DNA from: Mobilisporobacter senegalensis
GTDB lineage: Bacteria; Bacillota; Clostridia; Lachnospirales; Lachnospiraceae
Assembly: GCF_003752155.1 (NCBI RefSeq)
Contig: NZ_RJVG01000008.1
Span: 122,877-186,876 of the forward strand
Length of the DNA: 64,000 nt
Direction: 5' to 3'
The notes under the pieces are model-generated. The model did not search any database. It worked only from the letters and a program-made list of their open reading frames with translations, and was not told the origin of the DNA. The position numbers and the translations under genes were made by a program. Shown here piece after piece: positions 16,676 through 27,007 of this stretch. Every line of letters begins with the position of its first letter. The stretch's first letter is position 1.

Positions 16676-18670
16676 ATGTCTGATGAATTACGTATAGGCT
16701 TTGTAGGTAATCCCAACTGTGGTAAAACAACGCTTTTTAATGCATATACGGGAGCTAAATTAAAGGTTGCAAATTGGCCAGGTGTTACGGTGGAACGTAA
16801 AGAAGGAGCAGCAAGATATCATAATCATATTTATAAATTAATAGATACCCCGGGTATCTATAGTTTAACTTCCTACTCTATTGAAGAAAAGGTCACCAGA
16901 AAGTTCATTCTGGAAGAAGGGGTAGATGTTATCATTAATATTGTTGATGCATCATCTCTAGAGAGAAATCTCTACCTTACACTTCAACTGATCGAGTTAG
17001 GCAAACCGGTGATTATGGCTTTAAATATGATGGATATTGTAGAGGAAAGAGGGATGGAGATTGATCTTCACAGACTTCCTGAAATGTTAGGTATTCCTGT
17101 TATTCCAGTGTCTGCAAGAAAAAAGAGTGGATTGGATATCCTAATGCATGCGGCTTCCCATCATGTGAAAGAGCATCATAAAGAATATGTAGTAGTTTAT
17201 AATGATGAGATAGAAGAAAAAATTAATACCATTTCTTTAAGAATAAAAGAGAAATTTAAAGATATGGAAAATGTTCGCTGGCATGCTATTAAGTTCTTAG
17301 AATATGATGAAGAGGTCATGAAGAAGTATCCAATGGATCTATCCGATATTATTGATAGAAGTTATGAAACAGATATTATTAATCAGAAATATGACTTTAT
17401 CGAAGAAATAATTGATGAAGTCCTGGTTAACAAAGCTACGAAAGAAGAGAAAACAGACAAGATAGATAAAATCCTGACAAACCGTTTCCTTGGTATTCCA
17501 ATTTTCCTTGGAATTATGGCTTTTGTATTCTACTTAACATTTACGGTGGGGGATTTCTTAAAAGGAGGTTTTGATATTGCTCTTGGGCTTATATCAGACA
17601 CCGTATCAAATGGTTTGAGCATGATAAATGCCAGTCAATTTGTTACATCTTTGATTATTGATGGTATTATAGCAGGTGTTGGTGGAATTTTATCATTTCT
17701 CCCAAATATATTTATATTATTTCTTGCTTTGGCTATCCTGGAAGACAGTGGTTATATGTCACGGGTGGCATATGTGATGGATGGGATCATGGGTAAGATC
17801 GGGCTGTCTGGGAAAGCCTTCATTCCCATGTTATTGGGCTTTGGTTGTAGCGTGCCGGCTATTATGGCTTCCAGAACATTAGAAAATGAAAGAGACCGAA
17901 GAAAGACAATTCTAATCACACCATTTATGTCATGCAGTGCAAAACTTCCAATTTATGTACTGTTTTCCCAGATGTTCTTTGGGGCTCATGCCATGATGGC
18001 AGCTTATTCCATGTATCTCATTGGTCTGATAATGGCTATCATGGTAGCTTTTATCATGAGTAAAATTGGTGAAAAAAAGGAGAATATCTCTTTATTGATA
18101 GAACTGCCGGAATATAAAGCACCAAATGCCAGAAGTATTGGGATCTATGTTTGGGAAAAAGTGAAAGATTATTTGATCAAAGCAGGTACTACCATCTTTA
18201 TAGCATCCATTGCTGTTTGGTTCATACTCAATATTGGCATGACTGGGCTGGTAGATAATATGGGAGATAGTTTTGGTGCCATGATTGGTAAATTATTAGT
18301 ACCAATTCTTAAACCAGCGGGACTTGGCTTGTGGCAGATAGGAGTTGCTTTAATCTCTGGATTTGCTGCAAAAGAAGTTGTAGTATCAAGCATTAGTGTA
18401 TTATATGGAATTAATAATGTAACAAGTATTTCCGGTATGAACAGCCTGTTGGAACTTCTGGCTAATGATGGATTTACAGCATTAAATGCATATGCCCTTA
18501 TGATATTTTCCCTTCTTTATACTCCTTGCTTAGCGGCTGTAGCTACTATGAAGAAAGAGTTAAAGTCAGCAAAATGGACGGCATTTGGAATTGTATTCCC
18601 ATTAGTGGTTGCATGGCTGATTACAACTCTAATTTATCAGATTGGGGGATTTATATTATGGCAGAAATAA
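16676..18670 (+). CDS. feoB: Ferrous iron transporter FeoB
   Basis: 664 residues. The N-terminal G domain has G1 GNPNCGKTTLF, G2 region WPGVTVERK, G3 DTPGIYSL and G4 NMMD. A guanine-dissociation-inhibitor-like linker precedes the membrane domain, where two Gate motifs flank conserved Cys (GFGCSVPAIMASR and PFMSCSAKLPIYVL). An AAGGAGGA site overlaps the end of feoA. It imports Fe2+ across the cytoplasmic membrane. Expression should be Fur-repressed through the box at 16413. Confidence 0.97.
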   Translation: MSDELRIGFVGNPNCGKTTLFNAYTGAKLKVANWPGVTVERKEGAARYHNHIYKLIDTPGIYSLTSYSIEEKVTRKFILEEGVDVIINIVDASSLERNLYLTLQLIELGKPVIMALNMMDIVEERGMEIDLHRLPEMLGIPVIPVSARKKSGLDILMHAASHHVKEHHKEYVVVYNDEIEEKINTISLRIKEKFKDMENVRWHAIKFLEYDEEVMKKYPMDLSDIIDRSYETDIINQKYDFIEEIIDEVLVNKATKEEKTDKIDKILTNRFLGIPIFLGIMAFVFYLTFTVGDFLKGGFDIALGLISDTVSNGLSMINASQFVTSLIIDGIIAGVGGILSFLPNIFILFLALAILEDSGYMSRVAYVMDGIMGKIGLSGKAFIPMLLGFGCSVPAIMASRTLENERDRRKTILITPFMSCSAKLPIYVLFSQMFFGAHAMMAAYSMYLIGLIMAIMVAFIMSKIGEKKENISLLIELPEYKAPNARSIGIYVWEKVKDYLIKAGTTIFIASIAVWFILNIGMTGLVDNMGDSFGAMIGKLLVPILKPAGLGLWQIGVALISGFAAKEVVVSSISVLYGINNVTSISGMNSLLELLANDGFTALNAYALMIFSLLYTPCLAAVATMKKELKSAKWTAFGIVFPLVVAWLITTLIYQIGGFILWQK

Positions 18671-18798
18671 TCATTGTTGTTCTGATTGTACTTTATACAG
18701 GATTTATAATATATAAAAAAGCAAAAGATATGAAAAAGGGAAAGTTCTGTAATTGTGGTCGTGATGATTGTCCATCCGCTACAAAATGCCGAAAATAA
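18658..18798 (+). CDS. FeoB-associated Cys-rich membrane protein
   Basis: 46 residues, overlapping the end of feoB by 13 bp in another frame. One N-terminal membrane helix (about 4-19) is followed by a basic linker and a Cys cluster CNCGRDDCPSATKC. This is the small partner commonly found after feoB in Clostridia, sometimes grouped with FeoC-like proteins. It is probably part of the Feo complex; the function of the Cys cluster is unknown. The longer in-frame extension upstream lies inside feoB and is not likely translated. Confidence 0.85.
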   Translation: MAEIIIVVLIVLYTGFIIYKKAKDMKKGKFCNCGRDDCPSATKCRK

Positions 18799-18821
18799 TA
18801 ACATAAAAAATAAAAAAAGGA

Positions 18822-18871
18822 AATAGCCTGTCTGTGTGTAATAAGATAATAACAGCAGGCTATTTTTTTAG
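18822..18871 (+). terminator. Intrinsic terminator of the feo operon
   Basis: AATAGCCTG / CAGGCTATT stem with a loop of about 24 nt, ending in TTTTTTT. Confidence 0.8.
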
Positions 18872-18888
18872 GGAAGTGGGGGATAAGG

Positions 18889-19974
18889 ATGAATAACAAA
18901 GATAGACAGGCTATCATTAATGAACTCAATAAAATTGAAGAAATTATTGATGAAGAAAAAGGATTAAGTCTTAGGGAAAAGCAAGAGTTGAGAGAACATC
19001 AGAATTATTGTATATACGCCTCTTTTAGTGACAATTCCTTAGGCAGGGATGTCTATGAATCTCCTTGTGATATTCGTCCCATTTACCAAAGAGATCGTGA
19101 CAGGATTTTGCATTGTAAATCGTTTCGCAGGTTAAAACATAAGACCCAGGTATTTCTTGCACCAGAAGGAGATCATTACAGGACAAGATTAACTCATACT
19201 TTAGAAGTGTCTCAGAATGCAAGAACGATAGCCAGAGCACTGCGTTTAAATGAAGATTTAACCGAAGCAATTGCTCTGGGTCATGATTTAGGGCATACGC
19301 CTTTTGGACATGCTGGAGAGCGTGCATTAAATAGTATATGTTCTGAAGGATTTGAGCATCATAAACAAAGTATAAGAGTTGTAGAATTTTTGGAGAAACA
19401 TGGAGAAGGACTGAATCTAACAAAAGAAGTCAGAGATGGGATATTGAATCATCAGACGGTTGGAAAGCCAAATACCTTAGAAGGAAAGATTGTTCGCTTG
19501 TCTGATAAAATAGCATATATTAATCATGATATCGATGACGCAATTCGTGGACATATTATTACCGAAGAAGAGATACCAAAAGAATATACGGATGTATTAG
19601 GTCACAGTCCAAGAGAAAGACTGGATACATTAATTCATGACATTGTCATTCAAAGCGAGGGTAAAAATGAAATCAGCATGTCTCCTGAAATTGAGAAAGC
19701 GATGCTGAACCTAAGAAAATTCATGTTTACAAGTGTATATAGTAATCCAAGAGCAAAAGGCCAGGAAAAGAAAGCAGAGAATTTATTGATACAGTTATTT
19801 GAACATTATAAGCATCATATAGAGTTACTACCAGAAGAATATATACATTTAATTGATAAAAAAGGGGAATCTTTAGAGAGAGTCGTATGTGATTATATAG
19901 CAGGAATGACAGACCGCTATGCAATTGCCAAGTATAAAGAAATTGTAATACCATCCTCTTGGAGTATATATTAA
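18889..19974 (+). CDS. dgt: dGTPase-like deoxynucleoside triphosphate triphosphohydrolase
   Basis: 361 residues with the HD-domain signature of the Dgt family: FRRLKHKTQVF, RTRLTHTLEVSQ, ALGHDLGHTPFGHAGE (the HD pair) and a downstream conserved Asp region (KIAYINHDIDDA). It cleaves dNTPs to deoxynucleoside and triphosphate. Its position directly before dnaG and rpoD is conserved in related clostridia. GGGGGATAAGG precedes the ATG. Confidence 0.93.
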   Translation: MNNKDRQAIINELNKIEEIIDEEKGLSLREKQELREHQNYCIYASFSDNSLGRDVYESPCDIRPIYQRDRDRILHCKSFRRLKHKTQVFLAPEGDHYRTRLTHTLEVSQNARTIARALRLNEDLTEAIALGHDLGHTPFGHAGERALNSICSEGFEHHKQSIRVVEFLEKHGEGLNLTKEVRDGILNHQTVGKPNTLEGKIVRLSDKIAYINHDIDDAIRGHIITEEEIPKEYTDVLGHSPRERLDTLIHDIVIQSEGKNEISMSPEIEKAMLNLRKFMFTSVYSNPRAKGQEKKAENLLIQLFEHYKHHIELLPEEYIHLIDKKGESLERVVCDYIAGMTDRYAIAKYKEIVIPSSWSIY

Positions 19975-20034
19975 GATATTCTATTATTTATTATCAACAG
20001 CATTAGGTAACTTTTAGGTTACGGGGGATTAAAA

Positions 20035-21810
20035 ATGTTTTATTCAGAAGATTTAGTGGAAGAAATCAGACAAAGAAATGATATCGTAGATGTGATATCC
20101 AGTTATATAAAGCTACAAAAAAAAGGAAGCAATCATATGGGCTTATGCCCTTTTCATAGTGAAAAATCTCCCTCGTTTTCCGTAAGTCAGTCAAAGCAGA
20201 TGTATCATTGCTTTGGTTGCGGCGTTGGAGGGAATACCTTTACTTTTATCATGGAATATGAGAACTACACTTTTGTGGAAGCACTAAAATTTTTGGCAGG
20301 CAGGGCCGGGATACAGCTTCCAGAAGAAGAGTATTCTATTGAAGCAAGAAGACAGGCGGATTTAAAAAGTAAATTATTAGATATTAATAAAGAAGCAGCA
20401 AAATATTTCTATTATCAATTAAAAACCCCAGGAGGAAAAATTGCTTTAGATTATTTACAAAACAGACAATTATCAGAAGAAACAATAAAGCAGTTTGGAC
20501 TTGGATATTCCAATAAATTTAGTGATGACTTATATCGGTACCTTAGAGGATTAGGCTATGATGATTCTACGTTAAAAGAATCAGGACTTATTACTATGGA
20601 CGAGAAAAAGGGTGTTTTTGATAAATTCTGGAATCGTGTCATGTTTCCAATCATGGATGTGAATAATAAAGTCATCGGTTTTGGCGGCCGTGTAATGGGA
20701 GATGGATTACCCAAATATTTAAATTCTCCAGAAACAAAATTATTTGATAAAAGCCGTAATTTGTATGGGTTAAATTTTGCAAGGATTTCCAGAAAGAAGA
20801 ATATTCTCATCTGTGAAGGATATATGGATGTAATCGCTCTCCATCAGGCTGGATTTACTAATGCTGTGGCATCTCTTGGAACAGCATTTACCGGTTTACA
20901 GGCAAACCTGTTAAAACGCTATACGGATGAGGTACTTATTACTTATGATAGTGATGAAGCCGGAACCAAAGCTGCCCTTCGTGCGATTCCAATACTTAAA
21001 GCAGCAGGGTTATCTACAAAAGTAATTGACATGAGACCATATAAAGACCCGGATGAATTTATAAAGGCATTGGGGGCAGAAGAATTTCAAAAGAGAATTG
21101 AGGAGGCAAGGAACAGTTTCTATTTTGAAATAGATGTATTAGAGAAGAACTATGATTTATCTGATCCAGAGCATAAAACAAAATTCTATAATGAAATTGG
21201 GAAAAAATTATTAGTATTTACAGAAGAAATTGAAAGAAATAATTATATAGAAGCGATTGCAAACCGTTATAATATTGGATTTGATAATTTAAGAAAATTA
21301 GTAAACCGCTATGGGGCCAGATTGATCGCCGGTGAAATAATAGAGAATAATGAGACTTTTGATGTGAGGAAGAAGAAAAGATATCCAGAAGACAGCGTAA
21401 AAGAATCTATGAAGATACTCCTTACATGGATAACCAGTGATTTAAATTTATTTTCAAAAGTGAAGTCTGTTATTACACCAAATGATTTTTTGGATCCATT
21501 ATACTATAAAGTTGCGGATATGTTATATAAACAGTTTGAAAATACAGGAACAGTTACCCCTGCTAAGATTATAAATCAATTTGAAAGTAAAGAAGAGCAG
21601 AATGAAGTGGCATCTTTATTTAATTCTGGTTTCCGTGAAGAAATAAGTTTACCTGATAAGGAAAAAGCATTAAATGAGACAATACTTCGTATTAAGAAAT
21701 ACAGTTTAGATGACGCAAGCAAGAATGTAAAGGATCTAAATGAATTACAGCAGATTATTAAGGAACAGGCCAAGTTACAGAAATTGCATATTTCTTTAAA
21801 GGATGGATAA
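20035..21810 (+). CDS. dnaG: DNA primase
   Basis: 591 residues. The N-terminal CHC2 zinc finger has Cys38-x2-His41 and Cys59-x2-Cys62 (CPFH, CFGC). The DnaG catalytic core and TOPRIM domain follow (ILICEGYMDVIAL, then ITYDSDEAGTKAA). The C-terminal helicase-binding region is less conserved, as usual. It makes RNA primers for replication. It precedes rpoD by 33 bp, forming the macromolecular-synthesis pair dnaG-rpoD. Confidence 0.97.
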   Translation: MFYSEDLVEEIRQRNDIVDVISSYIKLQKKGSNHMGLCPFHSEKSPSFSVSQSKQMYHCFGCGVGGNTFTFIMEYENYTFVEALKFLAGRAGIQLPEEEYSIEARRQADLKSKLLDINKEAAKYFYYQLKTPGGKIALDYLQNRQLSEETIKQFGLGYSNKFSDDLYRYLRGLGYDDSTLKESGLITMDEKKGVFDKFWNRVMFPIMDVNNKVIGFGGRVMGDGLPKYLNSPETKLFDKSRNLYGLNFARISRKKNILICEGYMDVIALHQAGFTNAVASLGTAFTGLQANLLKRYTDEVLITYDSDEAGTKAALRAIPILKAAGLSTKVIDMRPYKDPDEFIKALGAEEFQKRIEEARNSFYFEIDVLEKNYDLSDPEHKTKFYNEIGKKLLVFTEEIERNNYIEAIANRYNIGFDNLRKLVNRYGARLIAGEIIENNETFDVRKKKRYPEDSVKESMKILLTWITSDLNLFSKVKSVITPNDFLDPLYYKVADMLYKQFENTGTVTPAKIINQFESKEEQNEVASLFNSGFREEISLPDKEKALNETILRIKKYSLDDASKNVKDLNELQQIIKEQAKLQKLHISLKDG

Positions 21811-21843
21811 AATATTAAGAGATTAGGAAAAGGATGGATTGCT

Positions 21844-22953
21844 ATGGACGAAAATATGCTAAAGTTTTCCGAAAAATTAGGTGAATTGCTGATTTATGCC
21901 AGGAAGAGGAAAAATGTTCTAGAACTTCAGGAAATTAATGATTTTTTTGGAGATGTTGATTTAGATATTGGGCAATATGAAAAAATATATGAATATCTGG
22001 AAACTAATGGTGTGGATGTACTTCATATTCCAGAGGATGAAGATGATGTAGATGAAGATATTATCTTAGATGAAGAGGAAGAAGATTTAGAATCCATTGA
22101 TCTTTCTGTTCCAGAAGGGATTAGCATTGAAGATCCTGTTAGGATGTATTTAAAAGAGATTGGTAAAGTACCTCTTTTAAGTGCTGAAGAAGAAATTGTC
22201 CTGGCAAGAAGGATGGAAGAGGGAGATATTGATGCTAAGAAGAAATTAGCAGAAGCGAACTTACGACTCGTTGTAAGTATAGCAAAACGTTATGTTGGAC
22301 GTGGTATGTTATTCCTTGATCTAATTCAGGAAGGCAATTTAGGTTTAATTAAAGCAGTAGAGAAATTTGATTATGGGAAAGGTTTTAAATTCAGTACCTA
22401 TGCTACCTGGTGGATTAGACAAGCAATCACAAGAGCGATTGCTGACCAAGCCCGTACGATACGTATTCCTGTCCATATGGTTGAAACGATTAATAAATTA
22501 ATTCGTGTACAGAGACAACTATTGCAGGAATTAGGCAGGGAACCATTCCCTGAAGAAATTGCAGAAGAGATGAATATGCCTGTGGAACGTGTAAGAGAAA
22601 TACAAAAAATATCACAGGAACCAGTATCTCTTGAAACTCCTATTGGAGAAGAAGAAGATAGTCATCTTGGTGACTTTATACAGGATGATAATATACCATT
22701 GCCTGCGGAAGCTGCTGCATTTACTTTGTTAAAAGAACAACTGGTAGATGTTCTAGGAACTTTAACAGACAGAGAACAAAAAGTACTTCGTCTAAGATTT
22801 GGACTGGACGATGGCAGAGCACGCACTCTCGAGGAAGTTGGTAAGGAATTTCAGGTAACAAGAGAAAGAATTCGTCAAATTGAAGCCAAAGCCCTTAGAA
22901 AACTTAGACATCCAAGTCGGAGCCGTAAATTAAAGGATTATTTGGAACCATAA
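21844..22953 (+). CDS. rpoD: RNA polymerase primary sigma factor
   Basis: 369 residues, the SigA size in Firmicutes. Region 1.1 is short and acidic, and region 1.2 is [16 protein letters not shown]. Region 2 has [25 protein letters not shown] and the -10-binding [15 protein letters not shown]. Region 4 has the helix-turn-helix [24 protein letters not shown]. It directs polymerase to the TTGACA/TATAAT promoters seen throughout the window. Confidence 0.98.
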   Translation: MDENMLKFSEKLGELLIYARKRKNVLELQEINDFFGDVDLDIGQYEKIYEYLETNGVDVLHIPEDEDDVDEDIILDEEEEDLESIDLSVPEGISIEDPVRMYLKEIGKVPLLSAEEEIVLARRMEEGDIDAKKKLAEANLRLVVSIAKRYVGRGMLFLDLIQEGNLGLIKAVEKFDYGKGFKFSTYATWWIRQAITRAIADQARTIRIPVHMVETINKLIRVQRQLLQELGREPFPEEIAEEMNMPVERVREIQKISQEPVSLETPIGEEEDSHLGDFIQDDNIPLPAEAAAFTLLKEQLVDVLGTLTDREQKVLRLRFGLDDGRARTLEEVGKEFQVTRERIRQIEAKALRKLRHPSRSRKLKDYLEP

Positions 22954-23049
22954 AAAATAGAAATCTTGTTCCTTTATCTTTAGTTATGATTTATAGCATT
23001 AGATGTACTAGCATGAGAAAGCGTTATAATGTATATAGGGAGAGGTTCT

Positions 23050-26000
23050 ATGATAGATAATTTTGAATTGGAAAGTGAACGGTATAAGATAGCAGCAATG
23101 CTATCAGAATGTGTTCTTTTTGAATATCATATTACATCAAAAACATTATATAAATTTGACAGCTATGGAGAGATACTAAAGGATTTTGATGTTATAAGGA
23201 ATTTTAGATATAATGAAAAATTGCTTTCAATGATTCATGAAGAAGATCTGGATCGTTTCTATGAATTTTGTAATGAGTTAGATATGGGTGTAGACAGACT
23301 GAAACTTGATATAAGATTTATAGATGATAACAATGCATATCAATGGTTACAAATAAAAGGCCATACTTTATTTGATGAACATAATAATCCATTAAAAGTA
23401 ATTGGCAAAATATCTAATATAGATGTACAAAAAAAAGAAAAAGAAAAATTAAAAGAACGATCTGAAAGAGATCCATTAACAACCCTTTATAATAAAGAAA
23501 CCACAGAACGACTTGTAAATAAGTTTTTGAAAATTGAGGGTTTAGATTATCAAGGTATCTTATTATTAATTGATTTTGATAATTTCAAGGGGATTAATGA
23601 CAATTTGGGACATTTATTTGGAGACTCTGTATTAAGGGATGTTTCTTCTCAACTCCGTAAAGTATTTCGCAGCACAGATGTAATTGGTCGTGTTGGAGGA
23701 GATGAATTTGTTGTTTATATTAGCGGGAAATGCTATAGTGAAACAATAATTCAAAAAACGGAAGAGATACAAAGAATTTTTGATAGAATATACACGGACA
23801 GGGATAAGAAATTAGTGACTTCATGCAGCATTGGTATTGCTTTAGCACCAAAACATGGAACCAACTATAAGGAATTGTTTAAACGGGCTGATATCGCACT
23901 ATATCAGGCGAAGAACAGTGGGAAAGCCTGTTATCAAATATTTGATGAAAGAGAAACCAATATCAGTATATTGAATAGTAAAAAACTGTTTAATAATTAT
24001 GAAACAAGAGATGAGCATATTGTAACAGAAGTTCATAATATGAACGAATCCGCAATTCCTTTTTTTAATTTATTATATTTTTCGGAAGATTTTAAGGGTA
24101 CAATGCGTTTGGTACTGTCAATGATAGGACAGGAGTATAAATTAAGCCGTATTTATGTGGCAGAACTGTCGGAAGGTAATTGTCTTGAATATACTTATGA
24201 ATGGTCCTTAGAGAATATATTAAGTTCGAAGGTGATAAGTGAACCTATCTATCCATATGAATTTGAAGGGTATGAAGAGTTATTTAATGAAGATGGTGTA
24301 TTCTATAGTAATGATATATCCAATATAAAATATCAGTCAGAACCCACATATGAGTATTTGTCAAAGAAAAAAGTGAAATCTGTGCTTCATTGCTCTATTT
24401 TGGAAGAAGGACAATTCAGAGGAATTGTTGGATGTGAAATATGTGAAAAGATACATACATGGAAGAAAAAAGAACTTGATAATTTAATCACTATATCTAG
24501 AATCATTGGCTCTTTTGTAATTGGTTTTCATAAAAAAGAACAATTAAATGAAAATAAAATAGTATTGAAAGAGATATCCAAAAATCAGAATCTTCTTTCT
24601 TATGTAGTACAACCTAATACCTTTGAATTAATGACAGTAAATGAAAGCACAACAGAAATATATCCCAATGCCAGGAAGGGAGATATCTGTTATGAAATAT
24701 TTACTGATGAAGGTAAACCCTGCGAAAACTGCCCAATTTTAGGATTGTCAAATGGCAAAGAGAGAAATGCAGTTGATTTTTATAATCGAAAGAAGAATCT
24801 TAGATTAAAGTCTACTGCAACAAAAATTAAAATAGGTGGACAAGAAGGTATTTTGATTTGTGCAGCAGAAGTGACAGATATCATTGAGACAATTCAAGGA
24901 AAGGATGATTTAACCGGGCTTCCTTCTTTATCAAGATTTGAAAAAGAGGCAAATCAATTATTATCTGAGAAAACAAAATATGCTTTATTGACCATTGATA
25001 TTGATAAATTTAAGAATATTAACAGCACATTAGGATATCAGGAGGGGAATCGTATGTTGATCACTCTTGTTGATATCATATCATCAAGATTAAGGCCAGG
25101 GGAATTATTCTGTCGTTCCTATGCGGATAAATTTATTATGATGTTAGAATATGATAGTTATAATAATGTATTATCCAGAGCAAATCGAATTTTTAATAAT
25201 GCAATTAATTATTTACAGGCGAGATATAGTGACTTACATGTAGTTATTGCAGGGGGAATGTATATTATAGATCATGAAGACCATGAAATTGCTGCTGCGA
25301 TTGATAAAGCCAATATTGCTAGAAAATCAATTAAAGGTTCCCACCGAAGTATTCTTGCAAATTATGATGATAAGATTCATAGGAAAGTGATGCAGGAAAA
25401 GCAGGTAGAAAGCAGGATGGTCGCAGCTCTGAACAATAAGGAATTTGTGGTTTATTTCCAACCCAAAATCGATCTTAGAACGAATAAAATTGTAGGAGCT
25501 GAGGCTTTAGTACGTTGGAAAATCAGTGAAGATAATGTGATCCCGCCAAATGAATTTATACCTATTTTTGAAAAGAACGGGTTTATTAATCAAGTTGATT
25601 TTTATGTTTATGAAAGTGTATTTGCAAAAATGCGTGAATGGGCAAGGCAAGGTCATAAGATGATTCCAATCTCAGTAAATATTTCCAGAGCTCATATTAG
25701 TGAAAAAGAATTCGTGACAAAAATGAAAAACCTTATAAATCGATATAATATTCCACCAGAAATGGTAGAATTAGAGATTACAGAGGGTATCTTCCTAAGT
25801 GATAAGGCACCGCTAATTGAAGTTCTTAATAATCTTAAGAAAATTGGATTTCATTTATCAATTGACGATTTTGGATCTGGTTATTCCTCTCTTAATTTAT
25901 TAAGGCATTTAAAGATGGATGTTTTAAAATTAGATAAAGATTTCTTTGATCAGGATAAGATATCAACAAAAGAGAGTATAGTTCTTGCCAATGTAATTAA

Positions 26001-26172
26001 AATGTCTAAAGAGTTAGGTATGGTTGTACTATCAGAAGGCGTTGAAACAAAAGAACAGGCAGAATATCTGGCTTCTATTGGATGTGACTTGGCCCAGGGA
26101 TATTATTTTGCCAGACCTATGCCTGTGGATGAGTTTGAAAAATTTATATATGATTTATCTAATGACAGGTAG
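23050..26172 (+). CDS. Multidomain c-di-GMP protein: PAS-GGDEF-(GAF-like)-PAS-degenerate GGDEF-EAL
   Basis: 1040 residues from ATG 23050, preceded by AGGGAGAGG; an in-frame ATG at 23029 lies before that site. A PAS-like domain comes first. GGDEF domain 1 (about 140-300) has an intact GGDEF at 216-220 and an RxxD inhibitory site (RSTD) five residues before it. A GAF-like region (about 330-495), a Cys-rich PAS-like part with CENCP (about 520-615), and a second GGDEF domain whose motif is SYADKF (690-695, inactive) follow. The C-terminal EAL domain is intact: EAL at 818-820, ELEITEG, DDFGSGYSSL and EGVETKEQ. Both cyclase and phosphodiesterase sites look functional. It is soluble; no membrane segment is seen. 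Confidence 0.9.
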   Translation: MIDNFELESERYKIAAMLSECVLFEYHITSKTLYKFDSYGEILKDFDVIRNFRYNEKLLSMIHEEDLDRFYEFCNELDMGVDRLKLDIRFIDDNNAYQWLQIKGHTLFDEHNNPLKVIGKISNIDVQKKEKEKLKERSERDPLTTLYNKETTERLVNKFLKIEGLDYQGILLLIDFDNFKGINDNLGHLFGDSVLRDVSSQLRKVFRSTDVIGRVGGDEFVVYISGKCYSETIIQKTEEIQRIFDRIYTDRDKKLVTSCSIGIALAPKHGTNYKELFKRADIALYQAKNSGKACYQIFDERETNISILNSKKLFNNYETRDEHIVTEVHNMNESAIPFFNLLYFSEDFKGTMRLVLSMIGQEYKLSRIYVAELSEGNCLEYTYEWSLENILSSKVISEPIYPYEFEGYEELFNEDGVFYSNDISNIKYQSEPTYEYLSKKKVKSVLHCSILEEGQFRGIVGCEICEKIHTWKKKELDNLITISRIIGSFVIGFHKKEQLNENKIVLKEISKNQNLLSYVVQPNTFELMTVNESTTEIYPNARKGDICYEIFTDEGKPCENCPILGLSNGKERNAVDFYNRKKNLRLKSTATKIKIGGQEGILICAAEVTDIIETIQGKDDLTGLPSLSRFEKEANQLLSEKTKYALLTIDIDKFKNINSTLGYQEGNRMLITLVDIISSRLRPGELFCRSYADKFIMMLEYDSYNNVLSRANRIFNNAINYLQARYSDLHVVIAGGMYIIDHEDHEIAAAIDKANIARKSIKGSHRSILANYDDKIHRKVMQEKQVESRMVAALNNKEFVVYFQPKIDLRTNKIVGAEALVRWKISEDNVIPPNEFIPIFEKNGFINQVDFYVYESVFAKMREWARQGHKMIPISVNISRAHISEKEFVTKMKNLINRYNIPPEMVELEITEGIFLSDKAPLIEVLNNLKKIGFHLSIDDFGSGYSSLNLLRHLKMDVLKLDKDFFDQDKISTKESIVLANVIKMSKELGMVVLSEGVETKEQAEYLASIGCDLAQGYYFARPMPVDEFEKFIYDLSNDR

Positions 26173-26224
26173 CTGTAACGCTCCGATTTTTAAATTGAGA
26201 GATAACAGCTGTCATGTTCCTGGA

Positions 26225-26282
26225 TAAATTCAACGAAAATCAGATGTGGTTAGAACCGAATCTGAATTAAGTTTCACTTTAT
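26225..26282. repeat. Dispersed hairpin element, copy 3
   Basis: TCAGATGTGGTT-A-GAACCGAATCTGA (two stem mismatches) is followed by the conserved arm ATTAAGTTTCACTTTAT. It lies between the c-di-GMP gene and trmK, 18 bp before the trmK start. Confidence 0.75.
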
Positions 26283-26299
26283 AAGAATGGAGATTTATT

Positions 26300-27007
26300 A
26301 TGCAGTTATCCTATCGTTTAAAAGTAGTAGCAGACATGGTGAGTAAGGGGAACAGGGTGGCTGATATTGGTTGTGATCATGCTTATGTGTCTATATATTT
26401 AGTGGAGAATAAGATTGCATCCAGAGTAATTGCCTTAGATGTGAATAAGGGGCCTTTAAAGAAAGCCAGAGAGAATATTGTTCATTATGGTCTGGAAGAA
26501 TTAATTGAGACAAGATTATCGGATGGAGCAAAGCAGATCCAGCCGGATGAAGTGGATACCTTACTTATAGCAGGAATGGGCGGGGCATTAATGGTTAAAA
26601 TATTAACGGATAGTAAAAAAGTGGTTGATTCCTGTCAGGAATTAATCCTCCAGCCCCAATCTGAAATCTTTTTAGTTCGAAGACTTCTGGAAGGGATTGG
26701 ATTCCAAATTGTGGATGAAGATATGCTTATTGATGAGAATAAATACTATACAGTAATAAAGGCAAGAAAAGCAAGTGGTTTGAGCCAAGATGCATATGAG
26801 AAGGAGATACACTACCGCTTTGGTAAGGTTCTTTTAGAAAAACGGAATCTCATATTAAAACAATTTTTGCAAGAAGGTCTTAAAGTGGATAATGAATTGA
26901 TAAAAGAACTTAATAATAGTGATTCCCTTAAGGCAAAAGAAAGAATTGATGAAATTATAAAAGATATAGAATATATTAAAGAAGGTTTAGAATATTATGA
27001 AATGTAA
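26300..27007 (+). CDS. trmK: tRNA (adenine22-N1)-methyltransferase TrmK
   Basis: 235 residues. The SAM-binding motif I is VADIGCDHAYVSIYLV, followed by VIALDVNKGPLKKARENI and the family motif TLLIAGMGG. A C-terminal coiled-coil region closes the protein. It methylates A22 of certain tRNAs. It overlaps nif3 by 11 bp, the usual trmK-nif3 pairing of Firmicutes downstream of rpoD. Confidence 0.93.
   Translation: MQLSYRLKVVADMVSKGNRVADIGCDHAYVSIYLVENKIASRVIALDVNKGPLKKARENIVHYGLEELIETRLSDGAKQIQPDEVDTLLIAGMGGALMVKILTDSKKVVDSCQELILQPQSEIFLVRRLLEGIGFQIVDEDMLIDENKYYTVIKARKASGLSQDAYEKEIHYRFGKVLLEKRNLILKQFLQEGLKVDNELIKELNNSDSLKAKERIDEIIKDIEYIKEGLEYYEM

Noticed and set aside
18526..18657. N-terminal extension of the FeoB-associated Cys-rich protein
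   Set aside because: It lies wholly within feoB in another frame; the ATG at 18658 gives the standard length and a membrane helix at the N-terminus.
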